From Thermoplasmatota archaeon (GTDB taxonomy: Archaea; Thermoplasmatota; E2; DHVEG-1), in contig JAUWWG010000005.1 of the NCBI GenBank assembly GCA_030616985.1, positions 1 to 41,180 of the forward strand: a DNA stretch of 41,180 nt. Reading direction: 5' to 3'. Each line of letters starts with the position of its first letter. Within the stretch, counting starts at the first letter, position 1. A program made the translations under genes and the position numbers. Under the pieces are notes generated by a model, which saw only the letters and a list, made by a program, of their open reading frames with translations, searched no databases and was not told the DNA's origin. Below, in pieces: positions 28,477-38,200 of the stretch.

Positions 28477-29985
28477 CTATTTTTTTCTCCAGGTTGGACC
28501 ATCGTTGGTGTCCTGTATCTCAAAACCAATGTTTTCTAATTCCCTTCTAATATCATCAGAGGTACCCCAATCTTTTCTTTTACGAGCATCCTCTCTGGTT
28601 ACTAGAAGCATTTCTATCAGTTCTTCAATACTTTTCCCATCTACATTTTTTTCATATTTTATAAGAATTTTTTGAATATTTTTCAATAGAGAATCTCCCT
28701 CTGAGTCATCTGGTGCAATTTTTGGTTGAAATAAAGTGAGGACACTTCCTAGTTTAACCAATGTATCGAGTGCATACTTGCAAAGCCCTGCATCCGGGTT
28801 GGAATTATTCTCAAAGTATTTATTGCTTTTATTAACAAAATCAAAAATTATAGCTACAGCTTCTGGAGTGTTGATATCATCATCCATGGCCTGATCAAAA
28901 CGTTCTTTAAAATCGTCTATTGTTTCGTGGTATATTTTTTCCCCCTCGGCCAGTTTACTTTCATCGATTTCTACATCTGCTTCTTCTGAAAAACCTTCTA
29001 GTTTCTCTTTTAATCTATGGATCCTATCCAGTCCTTTTTCTGTATTTTTAAGGGCTTTTTCGCTGAAATCTGGTGGACTGCGATAATGGGCTTGTGCAAA
29101 GAAAAATCTTATAACCTCTGGGTCCCAGGTCTTCAGAAGATCCTTCACGTTGACAATATTCCCCAGAGATTTAGACATTTTCTCTCCGTTGATAGTAAGA
29201 AGGCCTATGTGCATCCAATAGTTAACAAACTTTTTTCCAGTAGCTGCTTCAGCTTGGGCAATTTCATTTTCATGATGTGGAAAACGAAGATCCATTCCCC
29301 CACCATGGATATCAAAAGGTAATCCCAGGTATTTTGCACTCATCGCAGAACACTCTATATGCCATCCTGGCCTTCCCTTTCCCCACGGAGAATCCCATGA
29401 GGGTTCACCGGGTTTTGCAGATTTCCATAGTGCAAAATCAAAATGATTTTGTTTTACTTCACCGGGATCAATTCTTGCGCCACTCATTAAATCATCTAAT
29501 TTTTGTCCTGAAAGTTTTCCATAATCATTGAATTTTTCAACAGAGAAATACACATCTTCTTCAGATTCATAACCATATCCATTGTCAATGATTTTCTGTG
29601 TCATCTCTATCATTTCAGGGATTGTTTCTGATGCCTTAGGGTAGATATCTGCTCGTCTAATGCCAAGCCTGTCAAGATCCCCCAGGCAACGATCAGCAAA
29701 ACGTTTCGAATACTCAAGAGCATCAACCCCCTCACGGTTTGCTGCAGCAATTATTTTATCATCGACATCTGTTATGTTCTGAACATAGGTTACTTCATAG
29801 CCTTTATATTCAAAGTATCTGCGTATTACATCAAAAGCAAAATAGGTTCTTGCATGGCCGATATGGGCATCAGAATATACTGTCATACCACAGATATACA
29901 TCTTTACTTTCCCATTTTCAACTGGTATAAAATCTTCCTTTTGTCTTGAAAGAGAGTTATGGATTTTTACTGTCATGTCTAACAC
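28477..29985 (-). CDS. cysS: Cysteinyl-tRNA synthetase
   Basis: MYICGMTVYSDAHIGHARTYFAFDVIRRY; GWHIECSAMS; DIHGGGMDLRFPHHENEIAQ; GEKMSKSLGN. Confidence 0.98.
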   Translation of the reverse strand: MLDMTVKIHNSLSRQKEDFIPVENGKVKMYICGMTVYSDAHIGHARTYFAFDVIRRYFEYKGYEVTYVQNITDVDDKIIAAANREGVDALEYSKRFADRCLGDLDRLGIRRADIYPKASETIPEMIEMTQKIIDNGYGYESEEDVYFSVEKFNDYGKLSGQKLDDLMSGARIDPGEVKQNHFDFALWKSAKPGEPSWDSPWGKGRPGWHIECSAMSAKYLGLPFDIHGGGMDLRFPHHENEIAQAEAATGKKFVNYWMHIGLLTINGEKMSKSLGNIVNVKDLLKTWDPEVIRFFFAQAHYRSPPDFSEKALKNTEKGLDRIHRLKEKLEGFSEEADVEIDESKLAEGEKIYHETIDDFKERFDQAMDDDINTPEAVAIIFDFVNKSNKYFENNSNPDAGLCKYALDTLVKLGSVLTLFQPKIAPDDSEGDSLLKNIQKILIKYEKNVDGKSIEELIEMLLVTREDARKRKDWGTSDDIRRELENIGFEIQDTNDGPTWRKK

Positions 29986-30096
29986 TCAGCGATTTATTGC
30001 AGAGAGGGAGAAAATACTTCCATTTATAGTTTACTGATTGATCCATCCAAACTCTTTATATATTGTCTAATGATGCCAGACCTGGAGGTTTAAATT

Positions 30097-31152
30097 GTGG
30101 CGATTACTAGATCTAAAAATGAGCAGATTGCAGCTCTTACCGGGGGAGGAGATGCCCCTGGATTAAATGCTGTGATAAGAGGTCTAACAACAAAAGCAAT
30201 ATCTCTCGGATATGATGTTTTGGGTATCCGGGATGGGTGGAGAGGGCTTCTTGATGATGGAGAAAATGCCCCTCTTGATCTGGATGAGGTTGAAGATATT
30301 CATATGACTGGAGGGACCGTCCTTCATACTTCAAGGACAAATCCATATAAAGTTGAAGGTGGAGTTAAACAAGTAAAAAAGAATCTTGTGAGGCTCAATT
30401 GCAAATATCTTGTTGCAATAGGTGGTGAAGACACACTCGGCGTTGCAGCAAAATTATACAAAGATGGAGTAAATGCAGTCGGAGTCCCAAAGACAATCGA
30501 CAATGACTTATCAGAAACAGATTATACATTTGGTTTTGACACTGCAATAACAAGAGCTGCTGAAGCAATAAGAAACTTGCATACAACAGCAGATTCACAT
30601 CATAGAGTAATAGTTGTTGAAGTTATGGGAAGACATGCAGGATGGATGACACTTGAGGCAGGTATTGCGGGTGGTGCACATGCAATACTCCTCCCAGAAG
30701 AAGAGTTTGATATTGATGAACTTTGTACAATTGTTGAAAACAGAGAAAAGAAAGGTAAACACTATACCATTATTGCAACATCTGAAGGTGCAATGCCGAA
30801 AGGCGGGGAGCTAAAGTTCAAGGATACTAAATTAGATGCATTTGGCCATAAAATCCTAGGGGGAACGGCAGAACAACTCGCAAAAAAACTTGAAGAGATG
30901 ACGGGAAAAGAATGCAGGTATGTCATTCTTGGCCATCTACAGCGAGCAGGATCTCCTACTGCGTTTGATATCAACCTTGGAACTCGTCTTGGTATTCATG
31001 CAGCAGAAATGATAGATAAAGGTGAATTTGGGATGATGGCAGCCTTACACGGTACGAAAATTGTTTCTATTCCGCTTGAAAAGGCTGTTGGAAAGTTAAA
31101 AACTGTGCCAAAATACAGAATTGAAGAAGCGAAGTTATTTTATGAGGTGTGA
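30097..31152 (+). CDS. pfp: PfkA-family 6-phosphofructokinase, predicted PPi-dependent
   Basis: LTGGGDAPGLNAVIRG; AIGGEDTLGVAAKLY (Asp at phosphoryl-donor position); GVPKTIDNDL (Lys); VVEVMGRHAGW; LGHLQRAGSPTAFD. Confidence 0.93.
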   Translation: MAITRSKNEQIAALTGGGDAPGLNAVIRGLTTKAISLGYDVLGIRDGWRGLLDDGENAPLDLDEVEDIHMTGGTVLHTSRTNPYKVEGGVKQVKKNLVRLNCKYLVAIGGEDTLGVAAKLYKDGVNAVGVPKTIDNDLSETDYTFGFDTAITRAAEAIRNLHTTADSHHRVIVVEVMGRHAGWMTLEAGIAGGAHAILLPEEEFDIDELCTIVENREKKGKHYTIIATSEGAMPKGGELKFKDTKLDAFGHKILGGTAEQLAKKLEEMTGKECRYVILGHLQRAGSPTAFDINLGTRLGIHAAEMIDKGEFGMMAALHGTKIVSIPLEKAVGKLKTVPKYRIEEAKLFYEV

Positions 31153-31156
31153 AAAA

Positions 31157-32188
31157 ATGCCACTAGTACCAATGAGACAAATTTTAGATGAAGCAGCAAA
31201 AAAAGGTTACGGAGTACCACATTTTAATGTGAACAATATGGAACAAGCACAGGCTATAATGAGGGGAGCAGAAGAAGTAGAATCACCGGTCATTATGGCA
31301 GCATCAAAAGGTGCGTTGAAATATTCTGATATGCTCTTTTTGAGAAATATAATGAATGCCTGTGTAGAACGATATCCAAAAATTCCGATAGCATTGCATC
31401 TAGATCATGGAACAAATGTTGAGATATGTAAAACGGCAATTGATTTAGGTTTTTCATCTGTTATGATGGATGGATCATTAGAAGAAGATGGTAAAACTCC
31501 AAGGAGTTATGATGATAATATTGCCGTTACAAGAGAGGTTGTGAATTTTGCTCACCCTCTTGGTATCACTGTAGAAGGAGAGCTTGGCTGCCTTGGTGGA
31601 ATCGAAGATGGCATTGGCTCCGGGGAAGAAAAACTAACCAATCCTGATCAAGTAAAGGAATTTGTAGAAAAGACAAAAGTAGATGCGCTTGCTGTGTCAA
31701 TTGGAACGTCACATGGTGCATACAAGTTTAAAATACAACCAGATCCTGACAAAAACCTTCTTGCAATGAATATAATTAGAAGGATTCATGAGTTATGCCC
31801 CAATCTACATATGGTTATGCATGGATCCTCCTCAGTTCCTCAAGAACTTATTGCACAAATTAATCAATACGGTGGAGACATCAAAGAAACATATGGAGTT
31901 CCGCTTTGGGCAATAAAAGAAGGAATAGCTGCAGGAGTCAGAAAGGTTAATGTTGATACAGATCTTCGATTAGCTGTCACTGCCACCATTAGAAAGATTT
32001 TCCATGATGACCCTGAAGCATTTGATCCAAGAAAATATCTTGGTCCTGCAAGAGATGCAATGAAAACTATAATTATTGAACGTTACAATACTTTTGGCAG
32101 TGCAGGGCATGCATATGATTATGAACCAAAGACTCTTGAAGATATGAAGATCTTTTATGAAGAAAGTGAATTGCAAAGCTCTAGATAA
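31157..32188 (+). CDS. fba: Class II fructose-bisphosphate aldolase
   Basis: YGVPHFNVNNMEQAQAIMRGAEEVESPVIM; ALHLDHGTNVEICKTAIDLGFSSVMMDGS; VEGELGCLGGIEDG; SIGTSHGAYKF; MHGSSSVPQE; ATG 5 nt after pfk stop. Confidence 0.95.
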   Translation: MPLVPMRQILDEAAKKGYGVPHFNVNNMEQAQAIMRGAEEVESPVIMAASKGALKYSDMLFLRNIMNACVERYPKIPIALHLDHGTNVEICKTAIDLGFSSVMMDGSLEEDGKTPRSYDDNIAVTREVVNFAHPLGITVEGELGCLGGIEDGIGSGEEKLTNPDQVKEFVEKTKVDALAVSIGTSHGAYKFKIQPDPDKNLLAMNIIRRIHELCPNLHMVMHGSSSVPQELIAQINQYGGDIKETYGVPLWAIKEGIAAGVRKVNVDTDLRLAVTATIRKIFHDDPEAFDPRKYLGPARDAMKTIIIERYNTFGSAGHAYDYEPKTLEDMKIFYEESELQSSR

Positions 32189-32271
32189 TGGGAAAGAGGG
32201 CATCAACCTTTAGTTTTATATATGATAATCGTATTCGGAGCTTACCTTACAGATATCTGGAGTAATAAACC

Positions 32272-32730
32272 ATGGCACGAATGCATGCAAGAAGAAAGGG
32301 GAAATCAGGATCTACTCATCTAATTAGCAGGAAGAAACACCCAGAGTGGAGTTCGCTAAATCCTCGAGAGATAGAGTCGCATATTTTGGATCTAGCAAAA
32401 GTTGGAAAATCTACGAGTGAGATTGGTATGGTACTAAGGGATCAATATGCTGTTCCTGATATAAAGATTGCAACTGGTAAGAAAGTTTCAAGAATACTTG
32501 ATGAAAACAATATGTTATCAGAGTTTCCAGAGGATGTAAAAAATCTTATCAGTACGGCGTTACAGCTGAGAAAACACCTTGAAATACACAAGAAGGATCT
32601 AAAAAACAAGAGAAATTTGCAACTCACAGAATCCAAAATAAGACGTCTTACAAGATATTACCACTCCCAGCACAAACTTCCAAAGGGCTGGAAGTATAGC
32701 CCCAAACAAGCAAAACTTATGTTTGAATAA
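32272..32730 (+). CDS. rps15: 30S ribosomal protein S15
   Basis: MARMHARRKGKSGSTHLISRKKHPEW; IGMVLRDQYAVPDIKIATGKKVSRIL; LTESKIRRLTRYYH. Confidence 0.98.
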   Translation: MARMHARRKGKSGSTHLISRKKHPEWSSLNPREIESHILDLAKVGKSTSEIGMVLRDQYAVPDIKIATGKKVSRILDENNMLSEFPEDVKNLISTALQLRKHLEIHKKDLKNKRNLQLTESKIRRLTRYYHSQHKLPKGWKYSPKQAKLMFE

Positions 32731-32870
32731 TTGCTATCTTTTATAAACTGCGATGCAGGCAGGAGTCGATGGCATCTAGGACACCTTTTCATTGGACAAC
32801 ACGCTTAATTTTATCTGTTGACATGCTAATTGAGTTTTTCTAAGGTTGGTTTTTTAAAGAAAGAGATGTA

Positions 32871-33124
32871 AAGTGAGTGGAGAGGATGGGATGCAATGAT
32901 ACAGGGTTCTATTTTTTAGGAGGGAACACTGCGTTATCGCATAAAAAAAATTCTCCCCACTCAATAATATATTAGTAATTTCTAGTATAAATATCTTCTT
33001 AACAAAATAAACACCTATAACTTTCTATTACAACATTTGTTTCATTTATATCGAACCAAAAAACTTATATTATTATAAATGATGCAATATATTGAAATTT
33101 CTGTTTTTTGGATGGGGGGAACAT
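32871..33124 (+). repeat. Copy 1 of ~250 bp duplicated leader/promoter block
   Basis: Extended identity with 35021-35270, e.g. CCCCACTCAATAATATATTAGTAATTTCTAGTATAAATATCTTCTTAACAAAATAAACACCTATAA and TTTTTTGGATGGGGGGAACA. Confidence 0.95.
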
Positions 33125-33144
33125 AACAAGGGAGGTAGAAAAAA

Positions 33145-33513
33145 ATGAAAAAGAAAATAATTGCAATAGGAATATTGATGCTAATGATTGCGGTTGCCAT
33201 GCCGACAACCAACGCTATGAATATTGAAGAAAACGAGGTTTCGACTCAGGCACCCTGGCTCAGAATAGGCTTCGTCAGAGGCGAGGTAACAAACATACGA
33301 GAGGAATACTGGGAAGGTCGGCTGTTTTACAATTGCACCGCTGTCGATGTGAAAATCACATGGTATACCTATACTTTTCCGTTGTCTTTCACTATCGAAA
33401 GGGTAGACGTTCCAGAAACCGATTGGTTTGCCTTTTGGGATTCGAGCTTCATCGGAATACTTAGAGACGGGCTAATTTTTGGTTGGTTCATTAGCGCGGG
33501 GCTATCAGTATGA
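33145..33513 (+). CDS. Small secreted/surface protein, unknown function
   Basis: Signal peptide MKKKIIAIGILMLMIAVAMPTTNA, RBS ggaggt, mature part ~97 aa with hydrophobic C-terminal stretch. Confidence 0.8.
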   Translation: MKKKIIAIGILMLMIAVAMPTTNAMNIEENEVSTQAPWLRIGFVRGEVTNIREEYWEGRLFYNCTAVDVKITWYTYTFPLSFTIERVDVPETDWFAFWDSSFIGILRDGLIFGWFISAGLSV

Positions 33514-33536
33514 CTGAGGAGCGGTGAGGTGAAAAA

Positions 33537-33682
33537 ATGAAGAAAAAAATAATAGTGACTATGAGATAATCGGCGTATCTCTTTCAATACCTAAAACCAA
33601 AGAAATCAACACACCATTTATAGACTTCCCAGAAAACCATCCACATCTGTTCCCACTGCTACGACAATTGCTGGGGCTATAG
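33537..33682 (+). pseudogene. Collapsed surface-protein gene: start codon and MKKKII fused out of frame to an INTPF...LRxLL C-terminal tail
   Basis: ATGAAGAAAAAAATAATAGTGACTATGAGATAA (33537-33569); +2 frame 33554-33682 reads SDYEIIGVSLSIPKTKEINTPFIDFPENHPHLFPLLRQLLGL*. Confidence 0.75.
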
Positions 33683-33867
33683 TATACGTCCACAAACCTC
33701 TCTTTTTTTCTTTTTTTTATTTTAAATTTAATACCATTTCCCAGGAGGGAATAAGGAGGGATAATCGCTTAAAACCCCTTTTGTCTCCCGTCACCCCTAT
33801 CTTTTACAGATATAAACAGGGTTATAAGGCAATAGTTATTTATAAATTGTAGATTTGGGTGGGAAAA

Positions 33868-34053
33868 ATGGATGAAAGACATATTACATCAAAGATTATC
33901 TCTTCACAGGTAGAGGAAATAATCATTCCGAAAAACAAGGGTAATATTGAAATGTTTTCTGGAGAGGAGGAAGAATACCTCGAATATTTGGTTAATAAAT
34001 ATTCTAAAAGTAAATTATCAGATGTTTATTCTTTTTGTAATAAATTGAAATAA
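33868..34053 (+). CDS. Small hypothetical protein (61 aa)
   Basis: RBS-like ggtggg upstream, TATA-like atttataaattg; MDERHITSKIISSQVEEIIIPKNKGNIEMFSGEEEEYLEYLV... Confidence 0.6.
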   Translation: MDERHITSKIISSQVEEIIIPKNKGNIEMFSGEEEEYLEYLVNKYSKSKLSDVYSFCNKLK

Positions 34054-34102
34054 ACATCTCTTGAAAAGGTAGTTATGAAATTGTAGAGCTGGAGGGAGAA
34101 AA

Positions 34103-34204
34103 ATGCAAGATGCCTATGCAAGACATGTAGAAAAAAGAATAAAAGAACTGCATGAGAGGATGCCTAAATCTAAATTACATACTACTAAGAAGTGCAAGTA
34201 TTGA
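34103..34204 (+). CDS. 33-aa microprotein, copy 1
   Basis: RBS ggaggg; MQDAYARHVEKRIKELHERMPKSKLHTTKKCKY*; paralogue at 34634. Confidence 0.75.
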   Translation: MQDAYARHVEKRIKELHERMPKSKLHTTKKCKY

Positions 34205-34256
34205 ATATTCATCTCTTGAAAAGGCGGTTTGGGATTGTAGATTTAAGGAGTAGAAA

Positions 34257-34568
34257 ATGGTTAGAGGGATTGGTAAAACTAAAGTTAAGAAAAAACCCTG
34301 GAAAACAAAGGTGGAAAGAGACATAGTGTTTAGTAAAGATATAAAAGAAGCAGGGTTGCAAGGTGGAAAAGCAATAGGAGATAAATTATCAATACTTTCA
34401 TTTATCATTGGAATACCACTGTTACTTATTGGACTGTATGCACTATTTAATATGTTATTTGGTTTTGGATTCCCCGTAAATATGGCTACTATAATTCTAG
34501 TTCTCTTGGTTAATGTTATTGGTTTGTTATTAATTATTGGTGGATACTTTATTTATAGGGGCAGTTAA
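34257..34568 (+). CDS. Small two-TM membrane protein with Lys-rich N-terminus
   Basis: RBS-like aaggag; MVRGIGKTKVKKKPWKTK... then two hydrophobic segments (FIIGIPLLLIGLYALFNMLFGF; MATIILVLLVNVIGLLLIIGGYFIY). Confidence 0.75.
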   Translation: MVRGIGKTKVKKKPWKTKVERDIVFSKDIKEAGLQGGKAIGDKLSILSFIIGIPLLLIGLYALFNMLFGFGFPVNMATIILVLLVNVIGLLLIIGGYFIYRGS

Positions 34569-34633
34569 ACCTCTGAAAAATTGGATTTATAAAGTATTAC
34601 TTATTGGTAAATTGTGGATTTGTGAGGTGAACC

Positions 34634-34735
34634 ATGTCAGATGCCTATGCACGACATGTAGAAAAAAGAATAAAAGAACTGCATGAAAGGATGTCTAAAT
34701 CTAAACTGCATTCTACTAAGAAAAATAAATATTAA
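34634..34735 (+). CDS. 33-aa microprotein, copy 2
   Basis: RBS-like gaggtga; MSDAYARHVEKRIKELHERMSKSKLHSTKKNKY*; paralogue at 34103. Confidence 0.75.
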   Translation: MSDAYARHVEKRIKELHERMSKSKLHSTKKNKY

Positions 34736-34976
34736 AACAGAATTTTCCAAGATACTTTCCTCAATCTGAGTTCGCCTTTTTTCATTTTGACATTTTATCG
34801 AGGTAGTTTTAAATACTTTAAATGTTAAAGAGTAACGTGCTATGCAATAACATAGTGAAAAGTGGTAGAATTAGAACAGGAAGTGGTTGGTATCTATATT
34901 GATTTTTTGTTAGAGGCAATATTTAAGAGCATGAAGAAAAAACATTAGTGGTCTCGCTTGGATTTTTAATAAAAAC

Positions 34977-35081
34977 TGTAAAATCTGTGGTGTAAATGAA
35001 ACAGATAGTCCTGATGGGATATGTGAGTGGAGAGAGGATGAGATGCTATTACACTCTGCCATCTTTATAGGAGGAAAATAG
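34977..35081 (+). pseudogene. Remnant of zinc-ribbon-like small ORF
   Basis: Reads CKICGVNETDSPDGICEWREDEMLLHSAIFIGGK*; no start codon in frame before an upstream TGA; 3' part lies in the duplicated block. Confidence 0.4.
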
Positions 35082-35270
35082 CATAATAGTTTAAAATGAC
35101 TCCCCACTCAATAATATATTAGTAATTTCTAGTATAAATATCTTCTTAACAAAATAAACACCTATAAATTTCTATTGCAACAAATGTTTCATTAATATCC
35201 AACCGAAAAACTTATATTATTATAATTGATGCATTATATTGAAAATTTTGTTTTTTGGATGGGGGGAACA
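35021..35270 (+). repeat. Copy 2 of ~250 bp duplicated leader/promoter block
   Basis: Extended identity with 32871-33124. Confidence 0.95.
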
Positions 35271-35292
35271 GAATGATCGGGGGTGGAAGGAA

Positions 35293-38200
35293 ATGAAAAG
35301 AAAAATAGTAGGTATTTTAGTTGTTATACTCCTGAGTACTAGTACCGTTTTGCCTGTAACGGGGATTATAGATATTTATAGAGAACATGAAAATGCACAT
35401 AATAGTTATAATTCAGATTTTCATTCTTCGAATAAATATGCATGGTCTGGAGAAGGTCATGGTTTAGACAATGAGGGGATTATTTCTGTTGTTGTTTCTA
35501 GTTATTTTCCTGTTTATCTGAGTTTTTCAACAAGTTATGAAATTTTTAGTCCAGATATGGGTATGGTTGAATTATCAACGGATGGTGGGTATAATTGGTA
35601 TCCAATGGATTCTATTACTGGGGTTCAGATGGATTGGACTATTCGGAGTGTTGATATTTCTTCATTTGCAGGTTTACCTGTTTTAATAAGGTTTAGATAT
35701 ACTACGGGGTCATATTCAACAAGTGGAGGATGGTATGTGGATACAATCAGTGTTAAAGATGATGTTGTTGAGGATTTTGAGGGTTATAATGATGGTGATT
35801 ATTGGGGTGATTGGGTTATTATTGAGGAAACTGGTGATCTTCCACCTACCGTGGGTGTAACATTTCCAAGTAGTGGGGATACTGTGACTGGCACTATAGT
35901 TATTACTGGTGAGGCTCATGATCCTAATGGAGATGAGACGCTTGATTGGGTGATGGTAAATATTGATAATAGTGGTTGGGAGTATGCAGATGGTACCTCA
36001 TCTTGGAGCTATGTATGGGATACTACAACTGTGAATGATGGATCGCATATTATTTCTGCTATTGCTTCTGATGGATTTTTTCAGTCACCTGTTGCATCTG
36101 TTTCGGTAATTGTTGATAATGGTGTGGGACCAGGTGATCAACCTGATCTAGTTATTACAGATGTTTGGGATGAGAATGACTTGATTTATTACCAGATAAG
36201 GAACATTGGTGATGACAATGCTTCTGGTGAACATTTAACTGAATTGTATGTGGATTATGAGAATAAAGCTGGTGATTTGGTTGATATGGTTCTGGCCCCG
36301 GGTGAGAGATTTACCTCAAATTTTGATTATGATTGGGATTGCGCGGAGTTGGAGGTTTATATTTGGGCAATTGCCGATAACAAAGATGTTATAGATGAAA
36401 GTAATGAGACAAATAATAAAAGAGAAGAACTATGGAAATGTGATACAACGGCTCCTGAGATTATATATGGTCCTGTTGTACAGAATGTTGCTCAGAATTC
36501 AGCAACAATTAATTGGAAGACTAATGAGGATTGTGATAGCACTGTAAGGTTTGATAGTTATGCTGGTGAGTATAACAATGTTGTGGGGGATTCTGAGTTG
36601 GTTAAGGTGCATAATGTTGAGTTAACCGGTCTTAACCCTAGTACAGTATATCATTATATGGTTGAATCCATGGATGCTACCGGAAATCAGGTTAAAAGCC
36701 GTGATTATTATTTTGCTACTTCACAGGTTTCGGATAATGTGAAACCATCTCTATTTCCCTTTATTCCTGATGTACTTTCAGGTATTGTAGATATTTCTGT
36801 TGATGTTTCGGATAATGTTGGTGTTGATTTGGTTCATTTTTCTTGTGATGATGATCCAATATTTACTGATTATTCACCTCCATATGAATTTGGATTTTAT
36901 ACTGGAGGCCTATTAGACGGTGAGCATGATTTTGGTTTTGATGCGGTTGATGAAGCGGGTAATTCAGCATCTGAATCTCTAAGAGGGGAAATAATGAATA
37001 AATTCCCTCCAGATCTTGAACCACCCTTAAATGTTCATATTGTTCATCCAGTTGATGAAGGAGAATATGTGATTGGAGATCAGATACATATAATTGCGTT
37101 AATAGAATCAGAAATTGATACTTGTCTCGAGCAATATGAGATAATATTAGATGATAGTATACCTTTGTGTTCAGAAGTATTTGAATGCCCCCCATGGATA
37201 GAAGTCACCATTCCTGGACTCCTGGAGCATTATAATGGTGGTATTTTTGAGCATTATATTGGTGAGGGGAAATTTTGGTGGATTCATTATTGGTGGAATA
37301 CAACAGATTATAGACCATTTGGTACCTCAAAAATAAGAGTAAGTGCATGGGATAATCATAATAATAATGCTACTGATTGGGTTGAATTTAATCTTAATAT
37401 TCCTCCACCTGATGTTCAGGTTTTTCGTGAGGTAAGAAGAAGGGGTAAATATTACTAGGTTTTATTAAGGATTAGGAATAATGGAGTTTTACCAATATAA
37501 GATTTTAATATATACGATACTAGTGTTGGTTTCCAATGTGTTCCATCCTCGATATTACCTAGTGATGTCACTATTATAGGTGGTGCAGAATCATATAATG
37601 ATGGCCAAAATATATTTAGCCGAGGAGATTTTAGTGAGATACAAATTCGTTACCCTGGCTATATCCGCTTGGAGCAAAATGAGGAACTACAATTATCATA
37701 TTATGTAATACCTGTACTATATGACTCTACCAACTCTGTTGTAATCGAGGGTTTAGAGTGGGATAGTGGAACCATAGCTGTCCCTCATGTTATTGGACAC
37801 AAGTTATTAATTGAATTTAATAGTTTAAAAAAGAAACATTCACTTCAGCGGGATGATTTAAGAGTAGATCTAACCAGCAATTTAGAGCATAGATGTGTAG
37901 ATGATGTCTCTTGTGCATTTAGTGATGCTGATTACTTAATCATTACCAGTCCTGCAAGATTATGTTCTGAAAATCCTGATAGTCTAGATGAGGTTAATAA
38001 CCTATTGGTCTCTATGGCAGAATTAGCACGGTTGAAAAATGGTGTACTTGGTTATACGTTGAAAAGAAGTGCGTCGGGTGTTAAAGGAAATATTAAAGCC
38101 TATGATGGTGATTGGTTTGTCAAACTTTGTCCTCCTCTAGATGATGGAAGGGGTCCCTTTAATTATTTGCTTCTTGTAGGTGAAAATGAGATTATCCCAT

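Noticed and set aside
28365-28550. 61-aa plus ORF after rpl15e
   Set aside because: Overlaps the 3' end of cysS on the other strand; no RBS or family.
34910-35107. 65-aa minus ORF
   Set aside because: Antisense to the zinc-ribbon-like remnant and inside the duplicated block; no RBS-supported start.
37456-37458. Possible pyrrolysine (TAG) readthrough in the C25 gene
   Set aside because: A TAA follows 14 codons later in the same frame and TAG ends other genes here, so Pyl insertion alone cannot restore the frame.
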